DNA of 64,000 bases from the NCBI RefSeq assembly GCF_003640665.1, contig NZ_QQXL01000008.1, positions 90,028 through 154,027 on the forward strand. The letters are read 5' to 3'. Both the position numbers and the translations under genes were made by a program. This stretch comes from Galactobacter caseinivorans. Lineage in GTDB: Bacteria > Actinomycetota > Actinomycetes > Actinomycetales > Micrococcaceae. Positions 41,491 to 49,473 of the stretch are shown here, in pieces. The notes under the pieces were generated by a model that saw only the letters and a program-made list of their open reading frames with translations, searched no databases and had not been told where the DNA came from. Numbering within the stretch: the stretch's first letter is position 1; every line of letters starts with the position of its first letter.

Positions 41491-42705
41491 GTGGACCTTA
41501 ATCTGGACAACCTCGACAAGCCCGCCTCCGCGAACGAGTTTGCGCTCGCGGTGCCGGAGCCCATCAAGCCCATGAGCTCAGAGGTCGTGGTGCAGCAGAG
41601 CCGCGCCGAGCTCGCGGAGCGCCCGCAGGTGAATGAGGCGCTGCAGCAGAAGGCCTCCATGTTTGTGGATGACCTGCTCTCCGTGAACGTGCAGTCCCCT
41701 GACTTTGAGCGCAAGGCGGACACGATTGCGCAGATGGGCGGCAAGGAGATTGAGCAGTCCGTCTCCGCGAGCAACTCCCTGCTTGATCGCCGCGCCAGCT
41801 CCGGAACCTCTGGGGCAGGCGACCGCGTGGGCAACACCCTGGTGGACCTGCGCAACATGGTCACGGACCTTGACCCCAACCGCGCGGACATCACCGGGCC
41901 CAAGAAGTTCCTGAAGTTCCTGCCCGGCGGCAAGAAGCTCACCAATTACCTGGCCCGCTTTGAGTCCTCTCGTGACCAGCTCAACGCCATTGTGCGTTCG
42001 CTTGAATCCGGTCAGGATGAGCTGCGCAAGGACAATGCGACGCTGGACGCCGAGCGCCAGAAGCTTTGGGACCTGCAGCAGAAGCTCAAGGACTACGGCT
42101 CCCTCGCGGACGCCCTTGACCAGGCCCTGGTCAACAAGGTGGAGGAGCTCAACGCCCAGGGCAACGTGGAAGACGCGCAGACCATGGAGAAGGACGCCCT
42201 CTTTGCCGTGCGTCAGCGCCACCAGGACCTCATGACCCAGCTGGTGGTGGCCCAGCAGGGCTACCTGGCCTACGGCCTGATTCGCGACAACAACCGCGAG
42301 CTCATCAAGGGCGTTGACCGCACCAAGAACACCACGCTCATGGCGCTGACGGTCGCCGTCACCATGGACCAGGCGCTGAAGCAGCAGGAGCGCGTGCTGG
42401 AGCAGACCACGGCCATCAACCAGACCACCTCTGACATGATCGCCAAGAACGCGGAGCGCCTGAATCAGCAGGGCGCCCGCATCCAGCAGCAGGCGGCCTC
42501 CAGCAGCATCGACATCGAGAAGCTGAAGATCGCCTTCCAGAACACCTTTGCCGCGATGGACGCCGTGGATCGCTTCCGCCTGGAGGCCAACAAGTCCATG
42601 GCCCAGACGGTGCAGGTGCTCAAGCAGCAGGCGGACGAGTCCCAGTCCTACCTGGAGCGCTCACGCCGCCGCGACGGCGGCGACGCCAGCCGCGCGCTGT
42701 ACTAA
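41491..42705 (+). CDS. telA: TelA-family toxic anion resistance protein
   Basis: A 404-residue cytoplasmic, almost entirely helical protein. Family marks are QMGGKEIEQSVSASN, the DLDPNRADITGPKKFLKFLPGG block, and TMEKDALFAVRQRHQDLMTQLVVAQQGYLAYGLIRDNN. The C-terminus has VTMDQALKQQERVLEQT and is coiled-coil-like. TelA proteins accompany Ter genes and confer resistance to tellurite and some envelope stresses; the mechanism is unknown. It opens the Ter cluster, with GTG 41491 and GGAG upstream. A 9-bp hairpin follows, which may lower downstream transcription. Confidence 0.93.
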   Translation: MDLNLDNLDKPASANEFALAVPEPIKPMSSEVVVQQSRAELAERPQVNEALQQKASMFVDDLLSVNVQSPDFERKADTIAQMGGKEIEQSVSASNSLLDRRASSGTSGAGDRVGNTLVDLRNMVTDLDPNRADITGPKKFLKFLPGGKKLTNYLARFESSRDQLNAIVRSLESGQDELRKDNATLDAERQKLWDLQQKLKDYGSLADALDQALVNKVEELNAQGNVEDAQTMEKDALFAVRQRHQDLMTQLVVAQQGYLAYGLIRDNNRELIKGVDRTKNTTLMALTVAVTMDQALKQQERVLEQTTAINQTTSDMIAKNAERLNQQGARIQQQAASSSIDIEKLKIAFQNTFAAMDAVDRFRLEANKSMAQTVQVLKQQADESQSYLERSRRRDGGDASRALY

Positions 42706-42727
42706 ACCGGCACACGTCCGGGTGTGT

Positions 42728-42751
42728 GGCGGCGGCTCCCCTGCCGCCGCC
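42728..42751 (+). terminator. Hairpin after telA
   Basis: 9-bp arms GGCGGCGGC (42728-42736) and its complement (42743-42751) with a 6-base loop, 22 bases after telA. No T-run follows, so attenuation or mRNA stabilisation is more likely than full termination. Confidence 0.5.
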
Positions 42752-42819
42752 TTCACCCGTTTTGCGCCGTCCGCCCACCTTTCATCCGTCTTCCATCCGC
42801 GCAGAGTGAGTAGGGATCA

Positions 42820-43278
42820 GTGGTTTTCTCCTTCTTCCGCTCCAGCAGGCCAGCGGCCGGAGCGTCCAGTTCGCCGCAGGCGCGCTCGGATTCCCTGGCG
42901 GATCGCGCCTGGACGGTGCACCGGCGGGTGGATGAGGCCTACGAGGAGCTGGGGCCCTTCGCCACGGTGATGGCCAGGCGCATCCTGGACGGGGTTGCAG
43001 CGGTGCTGAAGCAGGCCGGCTCCGAGGAACGGCTGGACATCCGCGCCACGGTCACCCTGGAGCGAATCCTGGATGACTACCTGCCCACCACGCTGCGCAC
43101 CTACGCTCGGGCGCGCCACGACCCGGCGTCCATGCCGCAGGTGGAGCGCCAGCTGGTGCACCTCGCCAGTGCGGTCGAGGAGACCCTCGTGGCCGTGCGG
43201 GATAACAACGTCCAGGACCTGCAGGTGCAGGGCGATTTCCTGGATACCAAGTACAACGGAAGTGACCTGAGGCTATGA
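42820..43278 (+). CDS. Small helical Ter-cluster protein of unknown function
   Basis: A 152-residue soluble protein, predicted mostly helical. A short hydrophobic/basic start (VVFSFFRSSRP) is followed by a Ser/Ala linker, the helical body VHRRVDEAYEELGPFATVMARRILDGV and ILDDYLPTTLRTYARARHD, and the conserved-looking end GDFLDTKYNGSDLRL. The position next to telA and this type of ending recall XpaC-like proteins, but the size is about half, so this is tentative. The GTG at 42820 is used. The stop overlaps the TerD-like start (ATGA). Confidence 0.75.
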   Translation: MVFSFFRSSRPAAGASSSPQARSDSLADRAWTVHRRVDEAYEELGPFATVMARRILDGVAAVLKQAGSEERLDIRATVTLERILDDYLPTTLRTYARARHDPASMPQVERQLVHLASAVEETLVAVRDNNVQDLQVQGDFLDTKYNGSDLRL

Positions 43279-43829
43279 GCCCCCTGCCCCGCGGCGCCAA
43301 CGTGTCGCTCTCCCGCGAGAATCCGCAGTTGCAGACGGCGGATGTGACGATCGAATGGGGCCAGGTGGACCCGGCCTTTGACTCCGTCCTGGCCATGGCC
43401 GCGATCCTGGTCGGCGCGAATGGCAAGGCCGCCTCCCAGGAGGACCTGGTCTTCTTCAACCAGCTCCAGGCCCCGGACGACGCCGCGCAGTGGGCTGAAA
43501 TGCAGGGCGGCGAGAAGGTGCGGGTGCAGCTCAGCCGCGTCCCGGACTCGGTGGAGCGACTGGCGATGGTGCTCTACATCGACGCGCTGCCCGCCTCGGT
43601 GCCGCGCACCCTCCAGAACCTGCAGACGTGCGTCGTGAAGGTCTCGGACGCCTCCACCGGCTCCACTATGGTCACCTCGGAAAATATGGCGCTCGGCTTC
43701 CACAGCGAAACCGCGTCCATCGTCGCAGAGCTATATAAGCGCAAGGGCGAGTGGAAGTTCCGCCTGGTGGGCCAGGGCTACGCCGCCGGCCTGCGCGGCG
43801 TCCTAGAGGAATACGGGGTGCCGCGTTGA
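43275..43829 (+). CDS. Divergent TerD-family protein
   Basis: A 184-residue TerD-fold protein. It keeps ANVSLSRENPQL, the strand block AAILVGANGKAASQEDLVFFNQ, LSRVPDSVERLAMVLYID and the terminal KRKGEWKFRLVGQGYAAGL. It lacks the calcium-binding signature: the usual GWD...DLDAS is replaced by EWGQVDPAFDSVLAMAA, and the gDN-tG-gDGDDE acidic loop is missing. It may therefore be a structural or regulatory paralogue that does not bind Ca2+. It overlaps its neighbours on both sides. Confidence 0.87.
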   Translation: MSPLPRGANVSLSRENPQLQTADVTIEWGQVDPAFDSVLAMAAILVGANGKAASQEDLVFFNQLQAPDDAAQWAEMQGGEKVRVQLSRVPDSVERLAMVLYIDALPASVPRTLQNLQTCVVKVSDASTGSTMVTSENMALGFHSETASIVAELYKRKGEWKFRLVGQGYAAGLRGVLEEYGVPR

Positions 43830-45265
43830 GCGGCGCGGACGCGTTCCTGCAGCGCTTCCCGCGGGCCATGCCCTCCCTGCCCGACGCCGCAGGGCCGGCT
43901 TCCAGCGCCAGCGGCACCCCCGCGCGTGGCGCGACTTCCGCGACGGGCGCTGCGTCCGGCTCGGCGGCCCGCACCAGCGGTGGTACTGGTGGCGGCCTGT
44001 CAGACCTCCTGGGAAAGCCACGGGCCGGGCGCAGCGCGCCATCCTCGGCGGAACCGGTGCGTCCCGGCGGGCATGGTGCGGCCACCTCCGCGGAACCCGT
44101 GCGCCCCGGCGGACACGGCGCAGCGCCGTCCGCGGGATCGGTGCGTCCCGGCGGCCATGCCCCCGCCCAGCAGCGGGGTACCAGCCCCGATTTTGGGCGC
44201 AGTGACCGCGCGCGCGACCGCACAGAGTCGTCCACGCCCTCGGCGCCCGCCACGCCGTCCATGCCCGCAGCGGCATCTACACCTGCGCCCCCCAGCGGCG
44301 GCGGACTCCTGGACCTCTCCTCGGATCAGCCGGCCACCCGCTCCGGGCCCGCGGCCCCGTCCACCCCCTCGCCTTCGGCCGGTCCCGGCACACCCCCAGC
44401 TGCGACCTCCGCGGGCAATTCCGGCACGAGCAATCCCGGTGGGGGCGCATCCAGCGGCGGACTGCTGGACCTGTTCGGCGATGAAGAGCCGGCCACCGCC
44501 GGGGCAGCGCCAGCCAGCCCCACGCCGTCGGCCCCTTCCGCCCCGCCCGCCGGGGCGCCGGGAAACCTCCTTGACCTCAGCCCGGAGCCGCCGGCCGCCG
44601 CGCCGGCACCCCAGCACACGCAAACCCAGCAGACCCAGTCCCAGCCGGCCGCGCACGCGGCACCGGCCGGGGACGCCGGCGCAACAGATCAGGACGCTCC
44701 AAGGCGCTGGACCGATCACTTCCCGCACGTGCGCGACACCTGGAAGCAGGACGACCTGCGCCAGGGGCCGCGCGTGGTGCAGTTTGACCGCGTGCAGTCT
44801 GGCACCGGCCACCTGACCTTCAGCCAGCCGGAGGGCCTTGGCACGCCCGGCCTGGTTCAAGCGGTGGCGCAACTGGCCGATGGGCGGATCATCGGTGCCC
44901 CCCAGGGCGTGCGCAACCGGGACCCCTTGGTGGATTATTCGGCACGCTCGCTCAAGATCCACCTGCGCCTGCTCTCTCAGCTGCAGCGCTTCTTAGTGGT
45001 GTTCACGCCCCCGCAGGGCCTCACGGCCGACGCCGCTGCTGTGGTGCGCATGGAGGATGATTACTCACAAGGTAGCTATGAGGCCCATGTGAAGAAACTG
45101 GGAAGTGTCCGGCACGTTGCGGCCTTCTCAGGCTTTGTTGTGGACGGACATTTGGTGGTTCGCGCGGAAAACCGGCCATTTACTGGCGGGATTATGGAGC
45201 CCTTTGCCGCCTTCGGCTACGCCCTTGGCGCACCGCAAGCATTGGGACTTATGGAGCACCCCTGA
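43826..45265 (+). CDS. Low-complexity Ter-cluster protein with repeated LLDL motifs and a C-terminal globular domain
   Basis: A 479-residue protein starting at TTG 43826, which overlaps the previous stop (TTGA) and has GGGGTG upstream; ATG 43868 is an alternative. Residues 1-290 are rich in Pro, Ala, Ser and Gly and predicted disordered. They carry three VRPGGHG repeats (about 78-111) and four short hydrophobic motifs: GGGLSDLL (55), GGGLLDLS (158), GGLLDLF (211) and NLLDLS (247). Residues 300-479 look globular, with SARSLKIHLRLLSQLQRFLVVFT and VVDGHLVVRAENRPF, distantly like the edge of a TerD sandwich. I do not recognise the family. The LLDL motifs suggest docking to partner proteins. Confidence 0.78.
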   Translation: MSGADAFLQRFPRAMPSLPDAAGPASSASGTPARGATSATGAASGSAARTSGGTGGGLSDLLGKPRAGRSAPSSAEPVRPGGHGAATSAEPVRPGGHGAAPSAGSVRPGGHAPAQQRGTSPDFGRSDRARDRTESSTPSAPATPSMPAAASTPAPPSGGGLLDLSSDQPATRSGPAAPSTPSPSAGPGTPPAATSAGNSGTSNPGGGASSGGLLDLFGDEEPATAGAAPASPTPSAPSAPPAGAPGNLLDLSPEPPAAAPAPQHTQTQQTQSQPAAHAAPAGDAGATDQDAPRRWTDHFPHVRDTWKQDDLRQGPRVVQFDRVQSGTGHLTFSQPEGLGTPGLVQAVAQLADGRIIGAPQGVRNRDPLVDYSARSLKIHLRLLSQLQRFLVVFTPPQGLTADAAAVVRMEDDYSQGSYEAHVKKLGSVRHVAAFSGFVVDGHLVVRAENRPFTGGIMEPFAAFGYALGAPQALGLMEHP

Positions 45266-45337
45266 CACTGTGACGGCCTATTTTGGCCGACTATAGTGGG
45301 CAGGAAACGTTGGTCAATGAAATCCGGGAGGATTCGC

Positions 45338-45928
45338 ATGGTTGTCAACCTCAGCAAGGGCGGAAACATTTCTTTGGCCAAGGCCGCGCCCGCGCTCACG
45401 CACGCGCGCATCGGCCTGGGCTGGGACGCCCGCTCCACCGACGGGCAGCCCTTTGACCTGGACGCCTCCGCCTTCTTGTGCGGCGCCGACGGCCGGGCCA
45501 TCTCCGATCAGCACTTTGTCTTCTACAACCAGCTCTCGGACCCCAGCGGCTCCGTGGCTCACGTGGGAGACAACCGCACCGGTGAGGGAGATGGCGATGA
45601 CGAGGCCATCGACGTGTTCCTAGACAAGGTGCCCGCAGAGGTAGAGACCGTTTCCATCGTGGTTTCCATTGATCAAGCAGTTCAGCGCCGCCAAAACTTC
45701 GGCATGGTCTCCAACGCCTACGTCCGCCTCTTTGATGCGGACAACCAGGCTGATGACACCACCATCATGTTCGAGCTCAACGAGGACGCCTCCACCGAGG
45801 CGGCCGTCCACTTCGCCGACCTCTACCGCCGCGGAGGCGAGTGGAAGTTCCGCGCAGTGGGTCAGGGCTGGGCCGACGCCACCGATCTGGCGAGCGTTGT
45901 GGCCAAGTTTGGTCTTCAGGCCGGCTAA
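45338..45928 (+). CDS. terD: TerD-family calcium-binding stress protein
   Basis: A 196-residue canonical TerD protein: VNLSKGGNISLAK, IGLGWDAR, FDLDASAFLCGADG, HVGDNRTGEGDGDDEAI (the Ca2+-binding acidic loop), VSIVVSIDQAVQRRQNFG and WKFRAVGQG. The ATG at 45338 is chosen because GGGAGGA lies 5-6 bases upstream and the family starts there. TerD proteins are thought to bind Ca2+ and assemble near TerC membrane proteins in the stress response. It is the next gene before the TerC-like DUF475 protein. Confidence 0.95.
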   Translation: MVVNLSKGGNISLAKAAPALTHARIGLGWDARSTDGQPFDLDASAFLCGADGRAISDQHFVFYNQLSDPSGSVAHVGDNRTGEGDGDDEAIDVFLDKVPAEVETVSIVVSIDQAVQRRQNFGMVSNAYVRLFDADNQADDTTIMFELNEDASTEAAVHFADLYRRGGEWKFRAVGQGWADATDLASVVAKFGLQAG

Positions 45929-45992
45929 CACCCCGCCTTCCCTTTAATTCCATCCTGCCGCCCGCCACCCCAGCGGTCGACGAAAGGCCCCC

Positions 45993-47087
45993 GTGCAACT
46001 CCTTAAGTTCTTCCGCGTCGACCTAGCCATCACGTTCGCGTGTTTGGTCGTGGCGTACTTCTACGGCTCCTGGGAAGTCGTCATCATCACCTTGATGCTG
46101 ATCCTGTTGGAGATCGTCTTCTCCTTCGATAACGCGGCGGTCAACGCCAAGTATCTGATGAAGATGAGCCCCTTCTGGCGCAAGATGTTCCTGACCGTCG
46201 GCATCCTGATCGCCGTGTTCGGCATGCGCCTGGTGTTCCCGTTCGTGATTGTGAGCGTGGCGGGGTCCATCAACCCCGTCGAGGCGTGGAACCTGGCCAT
46301 GGCCAGGGGCGACGTCAACACCCCCGGCACCTACGGGTACATCCTCAATAGCGCGCACTCCACCATCGCCGCCTTTGGCGGCATGTTCCTGCTCATGCTC
46401 TTCCTTGACTTCGTCTTTGATACCAAGCGCGAGGTTGCCTGGCTGACCTGGATTGAGCGTCCGCTGCAGAAGATCGGTCGCATCTCCGCGATCGCCGTGG
46501 CGTTTGCCCTGCTTGCTCTGATCGCCGTCGGCGAACTCTTCGCAGATGACGCCCACCGTCACGACGTCTACCTTGCCGGCATCTTCGGCATCGTGGTCTT
46601 CCTTGCCGTCAACGGCCTGGCCACCTTCATGGAAGAGGCCCAGGAGCGCCGCGAGGAAGAGATGGAGGCCAAGTCCGCGGAGGCACTGGCCACCGGCCGC
46701 ACCATGCTGCTGACCGGCCAGGCCGCGTTCTCCATGTTCATGTTCCTTGAGGTGCTGGATGCCAGCTTCTCCTTCGACGGTGTTCTGGGTGCCTTCGCTG
46801 TCACCACGGACCCCATCATCATCGCCATGGGCTTGGGCGTCGGCGCCCTGTTCGTGCGTTCCATGACCGTGTACCTGGTGGATCACAACGCCTTGAGCAA
46901 CTTCCGCTACATGGAGCACGGCGCGCACTGGGCCATCGGCGTCCTGGCCGTCATGCTCCTGGTGACCGTCAAGTTCGAGATCCCAGAGATCGTCATCGGC
47001 ATGGCAGGCATCGTGCTGATTACGGCTTCCATTATGTGGTCCATCCGGGCCAACAAGCGCGAGGCCGCTCACGCGGCCATCGCCTGA
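45993..47087 (+). CDS. TerC-superfamily integral membrane protein (DUF475)
   Basis: A 364-residue membrane protein with about nine hydrophobic segments. The TerC-type metal-site motif in the first half is EIVFSFDNAAVNAKYL, and it is mirrored in the second half by EVLDASFSFDGVLGAF. Paired acidic residues in membrane segments are characteristic of TerC/Alx-like Mn or Ca handling proteins. A cytoplasmic acidic loop (MEEAQERREEEMEAKSAEA) lies between the halves. It lies between two terD genes, consistent with a membrane anchor for TerD. No Mn riboswitch is visible in its 64-base leader. Confidence 0.93.
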   Translation: MQLLKFFRVDLAITFACLVVAYFYGSWEVVIITLMLILLEIVFSFDNAAVNAKYLMKMSPFWRKMFLTVGILIAVFGMRLVFPFVIVSVAGSINPVEAWNLAMARGDVNTPGTYGYILNSAHSTIAAFGGMFLLMLFLDFVFDTKREVAWLTWIERPLQKIGRISAIAVAFALLALIAVGELFADDAHRHDVYLAGIFGIVVFLAVNGLATFMEEAQERREEEMEAKSAEALATGRTMLLTGQAAFSMFMFLEVLDASFSFDGVLGAFAVTTDPIIIAMGLGVGALFVRSMTVYLVDHNALSNFRYMEHGAHWAIGVLAVMLLVTVKFEIPEIVIGMAGIVLITASIMWSIRANKREAAHAAIA

Positions 47088-47112
47088 CCCAGTACTGCGA
47101 AAGGAACACCGC

Positions 47113-47715
47113 ATGGCTATCAATCTTGGTAAGGGCCAGTCGATTAACCTGACAAAGGCCGATGGTGCAGCGCTGCAGCGTGTGCGCATGGGCTTGGGCT
47201 GGGACGCAAAGATCGTTGAGAAGCGCGGCATGTTTGGCGGCGTGAAGCAGATCCAGAAGGACATTGACCTGGACGCCTCGGCGTTGCTCTGCGACGCCAA
47301 TGGCCCGCAGGAGATCGTGTTCTTTGGCCAGCTGCGCTCCCGCGACGGTTCCGTGGTTCACACGGGAGATAACCGCTCGGGTGCAGGCGATGGCGACGAC
47401 GAGTCCATCATGGTGGACCTTCCGGCCCTGCCGGCGTGGGTTCAGCACGTGTACTTCGTGGTCAACTCCTACACCGGTGAGACCTTCTCGGAAATCGACA
47501 ACGCGTTTGTGCGCGTGGTGGATTCCCTCTCCGGGGACCAGGAGCTGGCCCGTTACGCCCTCTCCGCGAACGGCCCGTTCACGGCCATGCTGATGGCCCG
47601 CGTGTCCCGCGGACCGCAGGGCTGGGTCTTCACCGCACTCGGCGAGCCGGGCCAGGGCCGCGTGGCCAACGAGCTGGCTGCCATGGTTGCGCAGTCCGTC
47701 GCAAATCACCGCTGA
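47113..47715 (+). CDS. TerD-family calcium-binding stress protein (TerZ-like)
   Basis: A 200-residue TerD paralogue. Motifs are INLTKADGAALQRVRMGLGWDAK, a long insert around KRGMFGGVKQIQKD, IDLDASALLCDANG, VVHTGDNRSGAGDGDDESI and IDNAFVRVVD. The acidic Ca2+ loops are intact. The C-terminus is less canonical than in the 45.3 kb copy. It starts 25 bases after the DUF475 gene. The insert may separate its role from the other TerD copies. Confidence 0.94.
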   Translation: MAINLGKGQSINLTKADGAALQRVRMGLGWDAKIVEKRGMFGGVKQIQKDIDLDASALLCDANGPQEIVFFGQLRSRDGSVVHTGDNRSGAGDGDDESIMVDLPALPAWVQHVYFVVNSYTGETFSEIDNAFVRVVDSLSGDQELARYALSANGPFTAMLMARVSRGPQGWVFTALGEPGQGRVANELAAMVAQSVANHR

Positions 47716-47749
47716 TCCGCGGGCGAACCTAGGGGGACGGTTCACCACC

Positions 47750-48541
47750 ATGCAGTCCCAGGATCTGCTCCCAGAGGTCAAGGCGCTCAGCCTTGACCTC
47801 TGGGGTACCCTCATCCGGAGCCATCCGGACTTCAAGCCGGCCCGCACTCGCATGCTTGGCCAGGCCTTTGGCATCGACTCTGCGCGCGACGCGCAGGCAG
47901 ATGCCGCCTTCCGTAGCGCTGATCGTCAAGCGGACGACGACGCGGAGCGGCTGGGTGCCGACGTCGGCTTTGTGCCGCGCGTCCTCGCCATGCACGCCTC
48001 CGCCGTGGCGGCCGGGCTCAGTTCTGCCCCCGCGCCGGACGCAGCGTCCTTAGCCGCACTCGAGGCCGTGCAGTCTGAGCACGTGACCCGTTTCCCGCCG
48101 CAGCCCTTCAGCGACGCCGTCCCCGGTCTTTTGCTTGCCCTCGGTGACCTGCTCCCGTTGGCCGTCACCAGCAACACCGGCATGCTCGGTGGCGCAACCA
48201 TGCGCCGCGCCCTCGCGGCCAATGGGCTCCTGCCAGCTTTCCGCGTGCTGGTGTTCTCCAACGAGTGTGGGGCGGCCAAGCCCTCCCCCGCTATCTTCTC
48301 CGCGACGGTTGGCGCCCTCGCCGCCGTTGCCCCGCAGCAGCTGGGCAACCCCGCGGCTGATCACCCCCTGACGCCCGCCCAGATTCTGCACGTGGGGGAT
48401 AACCCGCTGGCGGACATCGCCGGTGCCAAGACCTCCGGCCTGGCCGCGGCGCACGTCAACGTGGAGGGTGCCACGCACATAGACCAGCTCCTCAGCGCAG
48501 TCCTGACCCAGGCACGCGCCCGGCTCGGGGCACGCGCATGA
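47750..48541 (+). CDS. HAD-superfamily protein of the Ter cluster
   Basis: A 263-residue HAD-fold protein. Motif I is SLDLWGTLI (nucleophile Asp16), with Trp18 where most phosphatases have the general acid Asp (DxDGT). Motif II is AVTSNTGML, the Lys is in AAKPSPAIF, and motif III/IV is ILHVGDNPLADIAGAK. The missing acid-base Asp suggests a slow phosphatase or altered chemistry. HAD proteins occur in Ter biosynthetic modules with phosphoribosyltransferases. It overlaps the first PRTase gene by four bases. ATG 47750 is chosen as the first Met of the family-like region. Confidence 0.88.
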   Translation: MQSQDLLPEVKALSLDLWGTLIRSHPDFKPARTRMLGQAFGIDSARDAQADAAFRSADRQADDDAERLGADVGFVPRVLAMHASAVAAGLSSAPAPDAASLAALEAVQSEHVTRFPPQPFSDAVPGLLLALGDLLPLAVTSNTGMLGGATMRRALAANGLLPAFRVLVFSNECGAAKPSPAIFSATVGALAAVAPQQLGNPAADHPLTPAQILHVGDNPLADIAGAKTSGLAAAHVNVEGATHIDQLLSAVLTQARARLGARA

Positions 48542-49473
48542 GCCGGCGCATCGTCAGCCACACCCTCTCCAGCCTGGGCACCGGTGGGCTGACAGTCCCG
48601 GAGGGGCAGCCGGTATCGACCGCCCAGGAGGGGCTCGATGGGCTGGACCTGAGCGCCTACTCCCTCATGAAGCACGGTCACGTTCCCAGCATCAATCTGC
48701 TGGCCGATCACCTGGCCCAGGACCTCCTGGACGCCGAGCCACGCCTGCTTGACCCTCAACTGCGCATCACCCTGCCCGTGGCGTATCTGGCCGTGCTTCC
48801 GGCGTGTGGCCACCTGGCGCACAGGATGGCGCAGCGCCTCACCGAGGCACGGACCTCTGCGGCCAAGAACTCCGTGACCCGCACAGATGCCGCCGCCCAG
48901 GTGCGCGTGGTGCGCATCGCCAAGAGCGCGGTCGCGAGCATCGACTACGCCTCCGCCACGGCCCAGGAGCGCCGCGACCAGATGAGCGCGCTCTCCTTCA
49001 CCCTGGACCCAGGACTGGACCTGGACGGTGATGTGGTGGTGTTGGTAGACGACGTCCGGATCACCGGGCTCGCCGAGCAGGCGGCGGTGCGTGCCTTGGC
49101 ACAGGCCTCGCACCCGGCGGAGATCATCACCGCCTACGTCGCCGCTGCCACCCCAGCACTGGCCACGGACCCGTCCGTGGAACGCGCCCTGAACCACGCG
49201 GTCGTGACGGAACCCTCCCAGCTGCTGCCCGCCATGCATGCCGGGGAATTTGCCCTCACCATCCGCTACCTCAAGTGGGCGCTCAGCACCCAGCCGGTTG
49301 CGCCGCTGCTGGAGGCGCTCCCGCCAGAACTGGCCGCTCAGATGGCCCGCGGCGCCGCAGACTCCGGCCTCTGGGGCCGCCCCGAGTACGCCGAGGCCCA
49401 CGCCTGGTTCGAGGCCTCGGCATACCAGGCCTCCACCGTCCCGGCCGCCACCTCCTTGGGGGCCAGCGCGTGA
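48538..49473 (+). CDS. Ter-cluster phosphoribosyltransferase-fold protein 1
   Basis: A 311-residue protein with a PRPP-binding motif VVVLVDDVRITGLAEQ (about residues 166-181) after a large N-terminal region. Conserved-looking YSLMKHGHVPSINLLADHLAQ and TLPVAYLAVLPACGHLAHR provide the hood and first loop. This layout fits the orotate-PRTase-like enzymes of Ter operons, thought to make a nucleoside-like metabolite. It overlaps both the HAD gene (ATGA) and the second PRTase gene (GTGA). No ATP-grasp or aldolase partner is adjacent. The product is unknown. Confidence 0.82.
   Translation: MSRRIVSHTLSSLGTGGLTVPEGQPVSTAQEGLDGLDLSAYSLMKHGHVPSINLLADHLAQDLLDAEPRLLDPQLRITLPVAYLAVLPACGHLAHRMAQRLTEARTSAAKNSVTRTDAAAQVRVVRIAKSAVASIDYASATAQERRDQMSALSFTLDPGLDLDGDVVVLVDDVRITGLAEQAAVRALAQASHPAEIITAYVAAATPALATDPSVERALNHAVVTEPSQLLPAMHAGEFALTIRYLKWALSTQPVAPLLEALPPELAAQMARGAADSGLWGRPEYAEAHAWFEASAYQASTVPAATSLGASA

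Noticed and set aside
45929..45992. Mn-sensing (yybP-ykoY) riboswitch before the TerC-like gene
   Set aside because: The leader is only 64 bases and lacks the conserved junction sequences.
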